From NCBI GenBank assembly GCA_037447655.1, contig JBBHKE010001564.1:96516-160515 (forward strand): 64,000 bases of DNA, read 5' to 3'. Source of the DNA: Zygnema cylindricum (Eukaryota; Streptophyta; Zygnematophyceae; Zygnematales; Zygnemataceae). The notes beneath the pieces were generated by a model. That model was not told where the DNA came from and made no database searches. It was given only the letters and a program-made list of their open reading frames with translations. Positions 44,001 through 55,268 of the stretch are shown here, one piece after another. Within the stretch, counting starts at the first letter, position 1. Each line of letters opens with the position of its first letter. A program made the translations under genes and the position numbers.

Positions 44001-47000
44001 CTTGCGACCATTTTTGCAGACATCAAAACAGCAGTTTCACTGCGATTCGTGTGGAATTTGCAGAATAGGAGGCCGGAATAATTTTTTTCACTGCAATAGA
44101 TGTGGTAAGCTGCTCATGTTTTGCTCATTGTGGTAATAATAGTTACATTATATGAAGGTTATACCATGGCGTCCGGTTTAAAATCCCCAGAAAATGCTTC
44201 TTCCGTTTGAAGTAACAATAGCTAGCCTACCTAAGGCTTCTTTAATATGAAAGCAAACAGATGAGGTCATGCGGACCTTTATTATGGATGAATCTCTCCA
44301 TTTTACGTTGGGAGGTTGATCCATGTGGATGTTTCTTCTGGTTGGCATAAAGAGTTTTTTTAAACATTGAAAATTTTACATGTCGTCAATTTTTTGGTTT
44401 CTAGATAGTCATCCCTTTTAGAGTGCCCAATTGAACAGGGACGTGAATCCTTTTACACAATTTTCCTGGACACCGAAGTCATAAGATTATAAGCCAATTT
44501 GTTTTCTATCTTTTTTTATGTACGGAAGAGCAAAAGCCTTTTAAAGCTACCTCAATAGGGAATATTCCTCCACTCTCTCTGAAGATGTTTCCATCTTCAG
44601 GACCTGGTGATCTTTATCCACTGTCCTGCTCATCATACATTTGAAAATTCGCCGGACACTTTTTGTGAAAGGTTTTTTATTCCTCTGTAGTATATTCATG
44701 TATGCTAGTTTTTTTTTTCCCTCTTTATTAGGTCACGTAGTTTTTCAAGTACTTAGGTTCTTAAACTCTTTTAGCCCCATCTTTTAGTCCCCTCTTTTAG
44801 CCCTTGGTACTTGTCTTACGATCCAAAGTACAGCTACCTGTGTTGTAAGTAGTTGTACTTATGTTTTTCTCTCCTTCATGATCATGCCATAGTTTGGAAT
44901 TGCCGGTTTCCTGCCTTTAGGACGCATACCTTCTCTGGTTTCTCGGATTCTCTTCTTCGTTGACAATTTGTATGCTACACTGCCCATTGCTATTGCAGTG
45001 AGTGAATTATTTGCGGTAACAGTTTTTTGGAATTAACTGCACTAAATTATGTTTTGCAACGTGGCTTATTGTGGGTCACCTACTTAAAGAGTGTTGTTAA
45101 CACGCTATTTTGGGTAAAAAAACAGTCACTCAAGTTAGAGTGATGAACTCTAGTAGTGACAGACTGTACCATGGGCTTGTGTAGTTTGTCTTCTGTCCTT
45201 TGTTTACTCTTAAGGTAATGTGGCACATGGGCAGAAGTTAATGTGCTAACTTGAGTCTATTGAATCACAGCTTCTTTACTTTGTCCTTAATTCAGTACGC
45301 TGGGTATCCTTCTCAGCTTGGAGGTTTTGATGGGTATCCATATGAATCCATTTACGTGAATAGATTGTAAAAATGATGAGCATGTACAATCTCAATATAT
45401 AATATGCAATATAATCTCTGCAGCAAGTTTTTGTAAGAGGAACTTGCTATTAAAGTGTACCGCATTGCTGTACGTGAAAAAGAAATTTCTCCATTATTCT
45501 GCATTTTTAAGAGAAGTATGTGAACATTGAAAAATCCCTTAGAAGGTGACACTTTTAAGCGGTATGACGAGTAGAAAGTTTTTGTGCTTTATTATGATTC
45601 ACGTATATGTTGTTTACAGGTTGCTGTTATGCCATGGCACTGAAGACGGAAGGTCATCCATGTGTGGAGAAGTCCATGCACCATAACTGCCCTGTGTGTT
45701 TTGAGGTGCTATTTCTCTCAGCCTCTAATCCTGCGTGTTAGTTTTTACAGCAGAAGGCATGGAATATATATTTTGAGACAACTTTTACAATGCATGTTAT
45801 GTTTTTGGTAATTTTTAAGCCTTGAAGTCTCCTGACCAATAGGACCCTTGCTTGATGTAGTGATTCTGTATTCTACAATTTATTCACTGGCATTGGCATG
45901 TGTGATTTGCCGTTCCTTCTTTGGTTGGATTTACCCTCAAGGTCATGTGGCACATGTCAGTAGTTACTGTGCTAACTTCAGTTTATTGGAATCACATTTT
46001 TTTTTAGTTTGTCCTTAATTCAGCATATAGGCTGTCCAGAATTTGTAATCTGGATGGCTGTTATGAAAGTTGCGTGTCAAAGACGATTTTGGTGTTTTTT
46101 TTTTGCAGTACTTGTTCGACTCCATCCGAGATATTACGGTGATGCCATGTGGGCATACAATGCATTTAGAGTGCTGTCGGGAGATGCAAGCCCATGGGCA
46201 GTAAGGCTCAACCCTCCAGCTTTATCTTGTTGACTTCACATTGACAAGTTAGATCTTTTCTTCTTGTTGATCTCAAGTTAATCCTTTTTCCTTGTTGACT
46301 TCACGTTGACAAGTTGACCTTTAAACAGTAAAAGGAAGATCATTTTTTTAATAATGTCCTAAGATAGGCATATTGTCACTTACATTTTTTGGGTCATGTT
46401 TTGGTCATCTTTTGTCATGTTACCCAATGTTTGACCAGACGTTGAGTAACGTGACCAAAAGATGACCAGAACATGACCAGAAACTTATAAGTGAGAATAT
46501 GCCTAAGTCAACTTTTGGATCCCTATGTTACACTTACTTTTGTAAGCAATTTGGGGTGGTTAATAAGAAAGCAGGCCATTTCCATGTATATTTTGACTGT
46601 TGACGCTGTCGGTTTCTGTCCGATGACAGGTATTCTTGCCCCATCTGTTCGAAATCAGTTTGTGATATGTCGAAGTTGTGGAAAGAACTCGATGAAGAGG
46701 TGATTGCCTCACTCCACCTGTGTGCAAATTGAGGTTCATTGGCTGGGATGAGATGGCAACTTTGTCCTCTTTTGTTGTTGTTTCACTTACTTTCTATGCT
46801 AAAATTGTGAGCTAAATTTAAGGTTTCTACGTTTTAGACTTTGGAACCGTAGTGGTGATGGAACCCGAATTTTTATTTGATGGGCGAAGTGGGGCATGAT
46901 AACGTGGTAAATAGAATATGAAATGTCAAATGAAAGTGACAAACTGACTTCAGCCTGGTTGTGATCATGATGAAAGACCTTACCATGTTTTCAGACTTGT

Positions 47001-48587
47001 TTGTACTTTAGCTTCCTTAAAAGACTTTTCTTGATTCTCTTTACTTTTTTCGTTTTAAATCCTCCAAAATACTACTTATCACCTAACCTTGAAAGAACAG
47101 CATGCTGTTGATAGTGGAGACTTACAGATAGCGAGAAAATGTATTTGTTAGTGTTGCATCTCTACCGGTTTTGCCGATAATCAGTATGTACCTGTTTTAG
47201 TAGTCTCGATTTTCTCGACATTTTGATGCAATATATCTAATGGCTGATAGTCACAATATATCGATATCAGAATACCTTAATTCATGAAAATTATATGGTT
47301 GCTTTTCGGCGACTAGCGCAATACTGATGTTTATTGGCTTTATTTGCTGAAAAATATCGAATTTTGAACTTACCAAACTTGCGATATGCCGAAATCGCAA
47401 TCGGACAATGCAAAAATTTATAACTGCGGGGTTTTTGTTTCTCATTTTGCAATTGCATAAATGATTCCTTGCCGGCCTTTTATTTCTCTTTTTAATGTGG
47501 CCTTGTAAACAATTCTTCATTACCTACTTGATAGTTGTGTACTGCAAACTTGTCCTTGTGAATATCCTACTTCATTTGCTTTACTAGCAAGACACATTAT
47601 TAAAAAAAAAGCAAAGAATACTATAAGGTTTCGTTTGGTTTTCTTAGTTTTTTTTTCCGTAAGAAAATTAAAAATAAATATCCTGTTCTTACTTTCACTC
47701 CTTTTTCTGGTGCAGGTGGCGTCTACTCCTATGCCGGATGATTATAGAGACAAGAAGGTAAGAAAACAGTCTCTGTGATTTTATTTTAAAAAGCGAGGGA
47801 GGTCTGGCGGTTCACCAACCGTTCCTTCCCTCTCATTTTTTGTCAGGCTCAATTTTTGGAAAGATTCTTTTTCCATTACTTTGATTTTTAATTTTCTCAG
47901 AGCTTTTTGGTCGGTTTTGCCTGTGTATTGAAGGCCGGTGAGGTTGAGGTCCTATACTTTGCGATGTCACCTTTGTCCTTTTTGCTTGTCGTTGGGTATC
48001 CGCAGTATTCTTGGTTTTTGTTGTTCGATTTTTTGTGACAATTGTCACCATTTGTCTTTTTATTCCTTTCATGGACTCGGGTGGTTTGCCATCTCGCTTC
48101 TTTGTCTTGTCATTAGGCAAAGGCTTAAAATCGGTCAGGTATTAGTAGTTCGTGCAATCTATTTAATCCGTACCCTGATAGTAAATATATTTAAGGTTTT
48201 GGGCGTTTTTTATGTTAAAATGTTTTTTGGTCCTGGGCGTTCGCAGATTATTTTTCAACTTTCTACGCAATTTTTTTGATAAGAGCGTTTACTTTTGGCA
48301 ACTTTGTTTTTGGCTACTTTTTGATGTTGTATTTGATAAGAGCTTGTGTACTTTTTGGCAACTTTTTTTTTGTGAACTTTTCTATGTGAACTTTTTCATG
48401 TGATCGTTTTATCTGAACTTTTTTTATTTTATGTAAACTTGTTTGTGTGCAGGTTTGGATTCTTTGCAACGATTGCCAGACAACGAGTCAGGTGTACTAC
48501 CACGTGGTCGCTCTCAAGTGCCTCAATTGCAAGTCATACAATACCAGAGTCACGAGGGGAGCTGCCGATGGGTCCTCCAATGATTGA
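41018..48587 (+). CDS. CHY zinc-finger / CTCHY / RING E3 ubiquitin ligase (MIEL1/CHYR1/RZPF34 type), 298 aa, 11 exons
   Basis: Exons: 41018-41145, 41680-41767, 42036-42095, 42891-42923, 43597-43674, 44020-44104, 45620-45705, 46109-46200, 46630-46699, 47716-47757, 48453-48587. All introns are GT-AG and the sum is 299 codons with stop. Residues 44-129 form the CHY finger ([41 protein letters not shown]). 136-181 is the CTCHY finger ([21 protein letters not shown]). 181-223 is a RING-H2 ([17 protein letters not shown]). 257-280 is a zinc ribbon (LCNDC, CLNC). All zinc ligands appear present. Plant relatives ubiquitinate transcription factors and act in stress and ABA responses. The ATG is the first in frame before the conserved part; its ~40-residue N-terminus is not conserved, so an upstream exon is possible. 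Confidence 0.93.
42131..42266. mobile_element. Foldback MITE in intron 3 of the CHY-RING gene
   Basis: Inverted arms TCATAGGTTT...AACAATTGGAAAC and GTTTCCAATTGTT...AAACCTATGA enclose about 65 bp. A related, more decayed copy with AACAATTGGAAACCATG lies in intron 1 near 41415-41440. Confidence 0.75.
45010..45175. repeat. CACCG-type MITE fragment in intron 6
   Basis: Shares with 63069-63273 the blocks CTTATTGTGGGTCACCTACTT-like, TTTTGGGTAAAAAAA and GATGAACTCTAGTAG. Confidence 0.6.
46375..46505. mobile_element. Compact foldback element in intron 8 of the CHY-RING gene
   Basis: 131 bp of nearly complete inverted repeat: TAGGCATATT...TCACTTA pairs with TAAGTGAGAATATGCCTA, and GGTCATGTT, GGTCATCTTTTG and GTCATGTTAC-like words pair inside. 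Confidence 0.75.
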
Positions 48588-48665
48588 ACCAAAAAAATAA
48601 AATGGGTCCTCAAATGGTCGAGCCAAAAAAAAATGGATCCTCCAATGATTGTGCCAAAAAAAAGA
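48568..48665 (+). repeat. About 32-bp tandem repeat (3 copies) spanning the stop codon of the CHY-RING gene
   Basis: Three units of ATGGGTCCTCCAATGATTG-A-CC followed by an A run. The first contains the last four codons and the TGA at 48585-48587; the other two are in the 3' UTR. Confidence 0.85.
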
Positions 48666-49488
48666 AAAAACAACGTATCGGTTTCATCACATGTAGTCAC
48701 GGTTTTAAAACTCGCTTCCCCGACGTAATGCTTTTTCTTTAGGCTTCTACTTTGGTGTGTTTCGTCTTATTATCTATTTCGACGGACTTCCGTATTTTCC
48801 GAGAAAAATTTGATTTGATTTGATTCGTTGGGGAGGTACAACAAGAGGAGAGGAGTTTGTTTGAAAATGATTTAATTGCTAGTTTCAGCGCCAGGCTGGC
48901 AGTGACATTTGAATGCGTACAACTGTCGCGGCCAATGTAGAAACAAAAAAGGTAGTTAATTTTCGAAGTGTGCATTTTTTTTTTTAATTTTTTTTTTCGT
49001 TTTTTTTTTTTTCGTTTTAGTTTTACGTTTCAACATATGTATTAGGGAATAGGCTTGTGATGCAAGCCTGGTCTGGACATCATGGGAAAATATAATCGTG
49101 GTATATTTGGGGGGTGGAGTTAAGTTCTGGAGCCTCTTTTAGAAAGTTTGGGGTTGAGAGAGAGAGAGATAGGGAGATGTGGGAGGGCAGTATTTTAAGA
49201 TGTACACAATCAGTTATTAAATGTCATTCTTATAGATTTAAGCAAAGTTGAGAAAAATATGAAATGAGGCAATGCTCATTTAGAATGTCGGTACTGCTCA
49301 TTCAACCACAAAAAACTGACAAAGTCTAAAATAACCATAAAAAACAATAAGTAAACCAGATTTTTTTTTTTTAACCACCTTAAAACTGTAAATAGAATTG
49401 GGCTAATGTAATCTGTAATTGAAGTGGATTGCTGTTTGTGTGACATTTGGAGCAAAGGCTGTGACTCTGTTAACTGGCTAGAAGTGAC
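48666..49488. other. Downstream region of the CHY-RING gene
   Basis: Poly-T and A/T-rich sequence with a GAGAGAGAGA run near 49156. No polyadenylation site can be fixed. No gene. Confidence 0.4.
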
Positions 49489-49491
49489 TTA

Positions 49492-50249
49492 GGGTGAAGG
49501 TCCATTAGGACATTCTGTAATTGTACGGCCAACATTACAGAATGCTACAATTTGAACGAAATTCCATTGCGCAGAGTCTGTAATCCACGTGTTAGCAAAA
49601 TAATGGTACCATGTAACTAAAGATTTGATATTGAAAATAGTGAAGTATCTTTCACACCGACCAGCTTTAACTTGAAATATTCATATGTGCACCGTGTACG
49701 CGCGGACCATGTCATCGTTCAACACAATATCTGTACTCTTTGCCGGCGCCCTTTGCAGACGCCTAGACGCCTTGTCAGAGAACAGCTCTTTTTTTAGGGT
49801 TCCTGTTTTTTCGCGTGACGAATGAGCATTGCCAGAAATAGTGTTGCGAATGGGCTTAAACAAACATAGCGTGACGAAAGTGCGTTACGAGATTTCGTTT
49901 GTACTTTTTGTTGGATTTTTGAATGCGTATATCGTGAGCGAATTTTTTTGATTTCTGTTGGTCATCATATTGACACGTATACTCATTATCCAGCGTGTCG
50001 CGGCTCAAATTTTTCTGTAATTGGTGATGTACCTCGCGAGGTACATCACCAATTACAGAAACTTTGGAAGCGAATGCTTCGCAAATAAATATCCAAGGCG
50101 ATTGTTAACTCCCAAACCTTTGGAGAATATTGGCAAGATTCTCTGTAATGTTGTTTTCCGTATAAAAACAAAATAAGAGGTACGGCGTAGTACGGAGAGG
50201 TCCGAATCTCTGTAAACAACCTCACTTTTCGTCTAATGGAACTTCACCC
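49492..50249. mobile_element. Harbinger-like MITE, copy C (758 bp)
   Basis: Ends GGGTGAAGGTCCATTAG and CTAATGGAACTTCACCC with intact TTA duplications at 49489-49491 and 50250-50252. A perfect 25-bp palindrome lies at 50012-50061 (arms meet at 50036/50037). Confidence 0.92.
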
Positions 50250-50252
50250 TTA

Positions 50253-51255
50253 ACCAAAAGAAGAAAAAAACGAATTGAGAAAGACATCGAAAAAAAGAAA
50301 AAAAGAAGAAAAGGTGTAAGAACAAAAGAAATAGAGAGACTGAGAATACTGACTGACTATGAGTAGACTTGGTGGAAACGCACAGAAATGCAAATTAAGG
50401 AAGATTTCTGTGTTGTTGCCTGTCTCATAAGTGACGTCAAAAAACAAAGATGAAACTTCTGGAAGGCTTGCAGTAGGCTGGATTTTTAGCAACCAAGGAA
50501 AGAAAAACATATATTCATACATTTCGTTATGTCATTCTTAGTAGTGCAATGGTGTACAAGGTGTACAATTTTGTTTCCTTAGATTAATAATATTTGTGAA
50601 ATCGTCACTTTTCCCTTGCTTCTCCCTTTTGCTGCTTCCCTCCACATGTATTTTTTCAGATTCAGCATTGCTGCCTCTTTTTGTTCCCTTGGTCTCAGAT
50701 GGTTTACCATCGTCTCTTTTAATCAGGTCGATTGTTACAGTTAAAAAATACTACAAGTACCGTAACAACACCTGAACCGAAGTTGGCGATTCTAAAATTA
50801 TTTTTGTGTCCGGTTATTGAACTTAAGTGGCGATCATTTGTTCAGGAAAAGAATATACATACGGATACATTTAAGTACACGCGAATACATGTTGAACAGA
50901 AATAATGCCAGTTCAGTAAGTCACGAGTACATGCAAAGAACATACATTTTTTTGTGAACGGTATTAAATTACCGCCGACGTTCAAAATTCTCGATCATTT
51001 GCACCACTTGTTTTGTAATTTTAGTTCAAACTGTCCTCAAAAATATATGCTGTACTTTTCAAGAGGTAACTTATTCAAGCTCAAAACAGTGAGTTACTAC
51101 ATTATCCGCAGATATGACTTTGCATGCTGGCAAGATAATTACAAAAGCGATCAAGACCCCCCAGCATTATTCATATATAAGGCAAATAAAGTATGATTTT
51201 GATTAAATGTATGATTGAGGCGAATAAAGAATAATTAAGTTACGGAAGCAGGTAA
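50253..51255. other. Intergenic DNA between the convergent genes
   Basis: A-rich to 50330, then unassigned. Probably includes the 3' UTR of the GT47 gene on the minus strand. Confidence 0.35.
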
Positions 51256-54200
51256 CTAACCCGTTTTGACCTTTTTCTTTTTCCAAACTGACTTGAATGG
51301 ATTCTTCTCTCGTTGTTGAACTCGTTTTCCCAAAATGTACATTAAAGACGCAAATGCATCTTTCTCCGCCAAAATGGGTGCCCATTTGTCCTTAACTTCT
51401 TGGGAATACGATGCCATAGGGTTGAGGGAGGAGCTCGCCCATACAAATCTCGTCCATACTTCGGCACAAGCTTTTTGTTTTCTTCTTATGACATCCGGAG
51501 GGATGGCCCTCAGTATCTCGGCAATTCGAGGAATATCGTCTTTAGTGAGGACAACGGCAAACTCGTCCCAGTTGAGAAGATCGATTTCCAAGGCCTGAAA
51601 CACATTGGGCTAAAAAAAGAAAGGCAAGCGTACACTACATATGCATATAAATTTTCCATATTATCGCGAAATCAACAGTGTCTTATACAGCACGAAAAGA
51701 AAGAATCAGACGACTCAACGATTGGAAGAGAGATAAAATTTGCCGTAACATGTGATGAGCCAAAAAAGAGGAGGATTACTTTGTATACAAAGCAATCACC
51801 TGTACATAATCATGTTCAAAAAAAGAAAAAAATACGATAGACAAAAGATAACCAAAAAGAGAAAGAGAAATGAACAGAAAAAGTGGAGAGTATTGTTTTA
51901 CAGAGAAAGTACTTTGTCTTACCTGTATGACCACAGGAATGCACCCCAAAATGACCGACTGTGTGGCTCTCATGCCCCATCCCCATCCAGCCGGAGCAAA
52001 ACAAAAAACGGCTTGCCGCATTTCGGTCTTAAAGTCTTGAATTGCAAACCCATCTGCGCCTATTAAACGAATTCCCGTCTCATTCTCTCGATTCTCGTAG
52101 AGAGTAAACATCTTTTGTCGAACACCAAGACTCCAACTAAAACCCTCATCAGGTGACTCGGGCCTCGAAAGAGCAGAAAAGCCCTTGAAATAAAGCAAAG
52201 TTGTACGCTGGTCTTGTCCTGTAGGAGAGGCCTCTGTCCCGTCGTTTATAATCTCCTTTAAAAAAGGGACGTGTTGGTAAACATCGGGTGGCATACAAGG
52301 AGGCATAACTATATCGTTCCCAACTATGAAACACGGGTCCTCATCTTTTATCGCCATATTTTTCGTATGACCCCACAATGTAATGGTCAACATATTGCCC
52401 AAGTGAGATCCCCGAACCCCAAACACTCCAACCTCACAATTTCCCCAATCGCCATTCGTCAACACAAAGTGATCTGAACCGTCGGATTCATTCCAGTATG
52501 GCCAATGTTCTTTCACATAAGATATGGCCCAACCAAGAGTAGCTTGCACTTTGCCTACACGAGACCTGTCAGATGTCCATATATAGAAAATAATCATGTA
52601 CATAAACAGATCGATGTTAACCATAGACATATATCTGGTGATAGACATATGATCTATTACCTTACATTTATCCTCTTGTTGTAAACAATAATCCTCAAAT
52701 TGAAGCCCAAATCAAGGAAACCCATCCAAAAGCAAAAAGAGGTTATTACCTTAAAATAAGTGGTATGTAGAAATAGTCTGCCTCATTTGGATCAGCTGTG
52801 CGGTGGTGGCTTGTTAAAATCCTCTCCAGAAAATAAATCTGCTCTTGATAGTTCAAATACCCGAAATGCTGGATATACCAAGTATTGAAATATCCGGGCA
52901 GTTCATAAACATATATTTTGGGTGTGACCTCCTCCGTAGGATTCCATATATGTTCGGGGACAGCGTTCGACCATGAGAACAAAGGTTTCACTATCACCCT
53001 GCAATGGTAAAAGTTATAACAATTTTAAAAATCATAAACAATAGAGGAACGAAAATAAACATTGGCAATGACAGGTAAATCAATTGCTGGCCGTAAATTC
53101 TCCATCCCATGTGCTTTACTTTTTTAAGTACAGTAACATATCCTATTTGAAATACAAACCCTCGAAGTTTTGGTTCCATTAAGGGCGGACTAAAAGCCAT
53201 GTTTTAACCATTTTTCTTTCATTGACTTTATCGCGATATCCAACATGGACAACCCCACATGGATAAAATCCCAATACCCAAAAATCCTCCCCGATTAGCA
53301 TCACTAAATGAACTGAAAGTTAGAAATGAAAATGCACAAATGGATGAAAGACCCAAATCACCCAATTTCATAGCTCTTGCTATATAAAAAAATTGACTAT
53401 CAAAAACCCGTCCGTCTCCATTATGGAGTAAGGTACTCAAACATTAGAGGGGGTTAAGACTAACTAGATATTGAGATGTACACATCAAAATAGTCAATTA
53501 TCTCCAAAATCTCCATCCTATGTAGATAAACTAATGTTGTGTATCGGCAGGGTTTTGCCGATAATCGATATGTACCTTTTTTTGGCTTGCCGATAATCGA
53601 TATATTGAAACTGGTGTTATCGCTGATAAAAAACCGATTCACCGGTACCGATTACTATCGGCAATAATTGTACGGTTTATCCTGTCGTACTGAACCGCCG
53701 TTATTCCGTTACACAGATTACGGAACAGATTTTTACACGTGGCGTGCCACGCTATATACAGTGAAAAATACAATACAGTATATTATAAAGTACTATAATA
53801 TAGTGTACTATACTTTTCACACCTATCGCCGATAAGGAATTAGTTGGTCTCGGACCCCTGACCGTTCGATAACCGATAACTATCGGTATCGGTGTTATCG
53901 CGATAAAGTTCTTGCCGATACACAACACTAAAATATACACACATTCACACATACACACGAAACACGCACACACACACACACACACACACATATAACTCTT
54001 ACACCACATTGATGTCAAAAAGCACCTGGTCTTGAACCCAATGTTTGAGGCAACAAAACACATAGTCTAGCCCCATTGGGAAGCGTATATGTACATCTGT
54101 CTGTACCACAAAATCAGGGATTTTGATTTGGGAACTTTTGCACACAAGTTGAAATCTCCCACAAAAGTAAGGAAACAAAACAAACAATACCTAGGACAGA

Positions 54201-55268
54201 ACCTTACTCTGTACGGCCATCAGGGCCAATGGAGAGAGCGCAATCGAGCCCGAAAAATCCCTTATTGCATTTGCAGATACCATAAAAACATTCTCCGCGG
54301 CCGTTGCAGTCATTGTAACAGTTGAACGGAACGTTTCCGACTTGGCTGCATCCGTAACTGTTGTAAGCCCACGTACACCTGACAGAGAGCCAGAGAAGGT
54401 CATCTTCAAATTCTCAGTAAGAGGTAATGCAAGGCTCAGACCTATACGGGAAGGAGAGGGCCAAAGGAGGTCACCTTCCTCTTTTCCCAAAAAGAGATAG
54501 TACAACAAATCCTCCACGGGACACAGCTGAACAACTGCCATAAGGGACAGAGAGCAGGAGAAAAGGGATAGGGTATTGCAAGATAAAGAGAGAGATCAAA
54601 CCAGCACCCAGCATCCTTGGTGCCTTGTCTCAATAAGAAATTGAAAAATAGAAAGGACATACCAATTTCATTTAAGTCCCAGCCCATTCTTACGAGCAAT
54701 AATTATCATTTTTGAAGCAGACGCCACGGCCTGAACAGTTCAATGGACAGTCAAAGGGGCTTGCTATGTCATGCCTCCATTCATTCTCCGGAATCTTCTT
54801 TCTTGGTTCAATTTCATTTCCCAAGTCATCCGTAGCGAAATACACTTCTGGATGGTTCAACAGTTTGCGTATATCAGTCTCAACGGTTCCATCCTCTCGC
54901 TTTTCATCAAAGCAACGATCATCTGTAAATAAACGGTAACTGGCACATTGCAGTTTACATGCACAGGAGGACATATAGAAACAAGGAGTGTAGTGTCCAG
55001 GCTCAAAGTGGCAGGCAGGAAACGCCAAATCTTCACATGTCGGACCAGCGTAACTTCCTTTACATTCACATAGACCTGTTTCTTCGTTACAAGTTCCGTG
55101 GTCCAAGCATCCGACAGGACAAGTTGTGTGCGCTTCATTCATAGCTTCTTTAAGCTCCGCATCTTTCGCTTCCCCAGTCTCCTTCCTAAATCTGCGAGGT
55201 AAAGTGATTGCATGCATATACTGCTCCTGCTTCTCCACAGAGGCTTTTTTCACCCAAAGAGATGCAGT
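51256..55268 (-). CDS. GT47 module 3 (EGFs in exons H and I, GT47 in J, K, L) and C-terminus
   Basis: After a charged linker (VEKQEQ, AKDAELKEAMNEAH) exon H gives EGF CPVGCLDHGTCNEETGLCEC, the Cys-rich block CHFEPGHYTPCFYMSSCACKLQC, and DCPLNCSGRGVC. I gives NCYNDCNGRGEC...CKCNKGFFGLDC. J gives TPKIYVYELPGYFNTWY and EADYFYIPLILR. K gives SDHFVLTNGDWGNCE, DIVMPPCMPP, LLYFKGF, RQKMFTLY and AVFCFAPAGWGWGMRATQS. L gives PNVFQALEIDLLNW and ends in basic SVWKKKKVKTG and TAG. This module and module 2 look closest to each other. A GTTAGT at the stop could act as a donor, but no further module is seen to the left. Confidence 0.85.

Noticed and set aside
51203-51260. A fourth GT47 module left of the stop, through the GTTAGT donor-like site at 51255
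   Set aside because: No EGF or GT47 sequence found between 48.7 and 51.2 kb, and the C-terminus ends where the GT47 domain normally ends.
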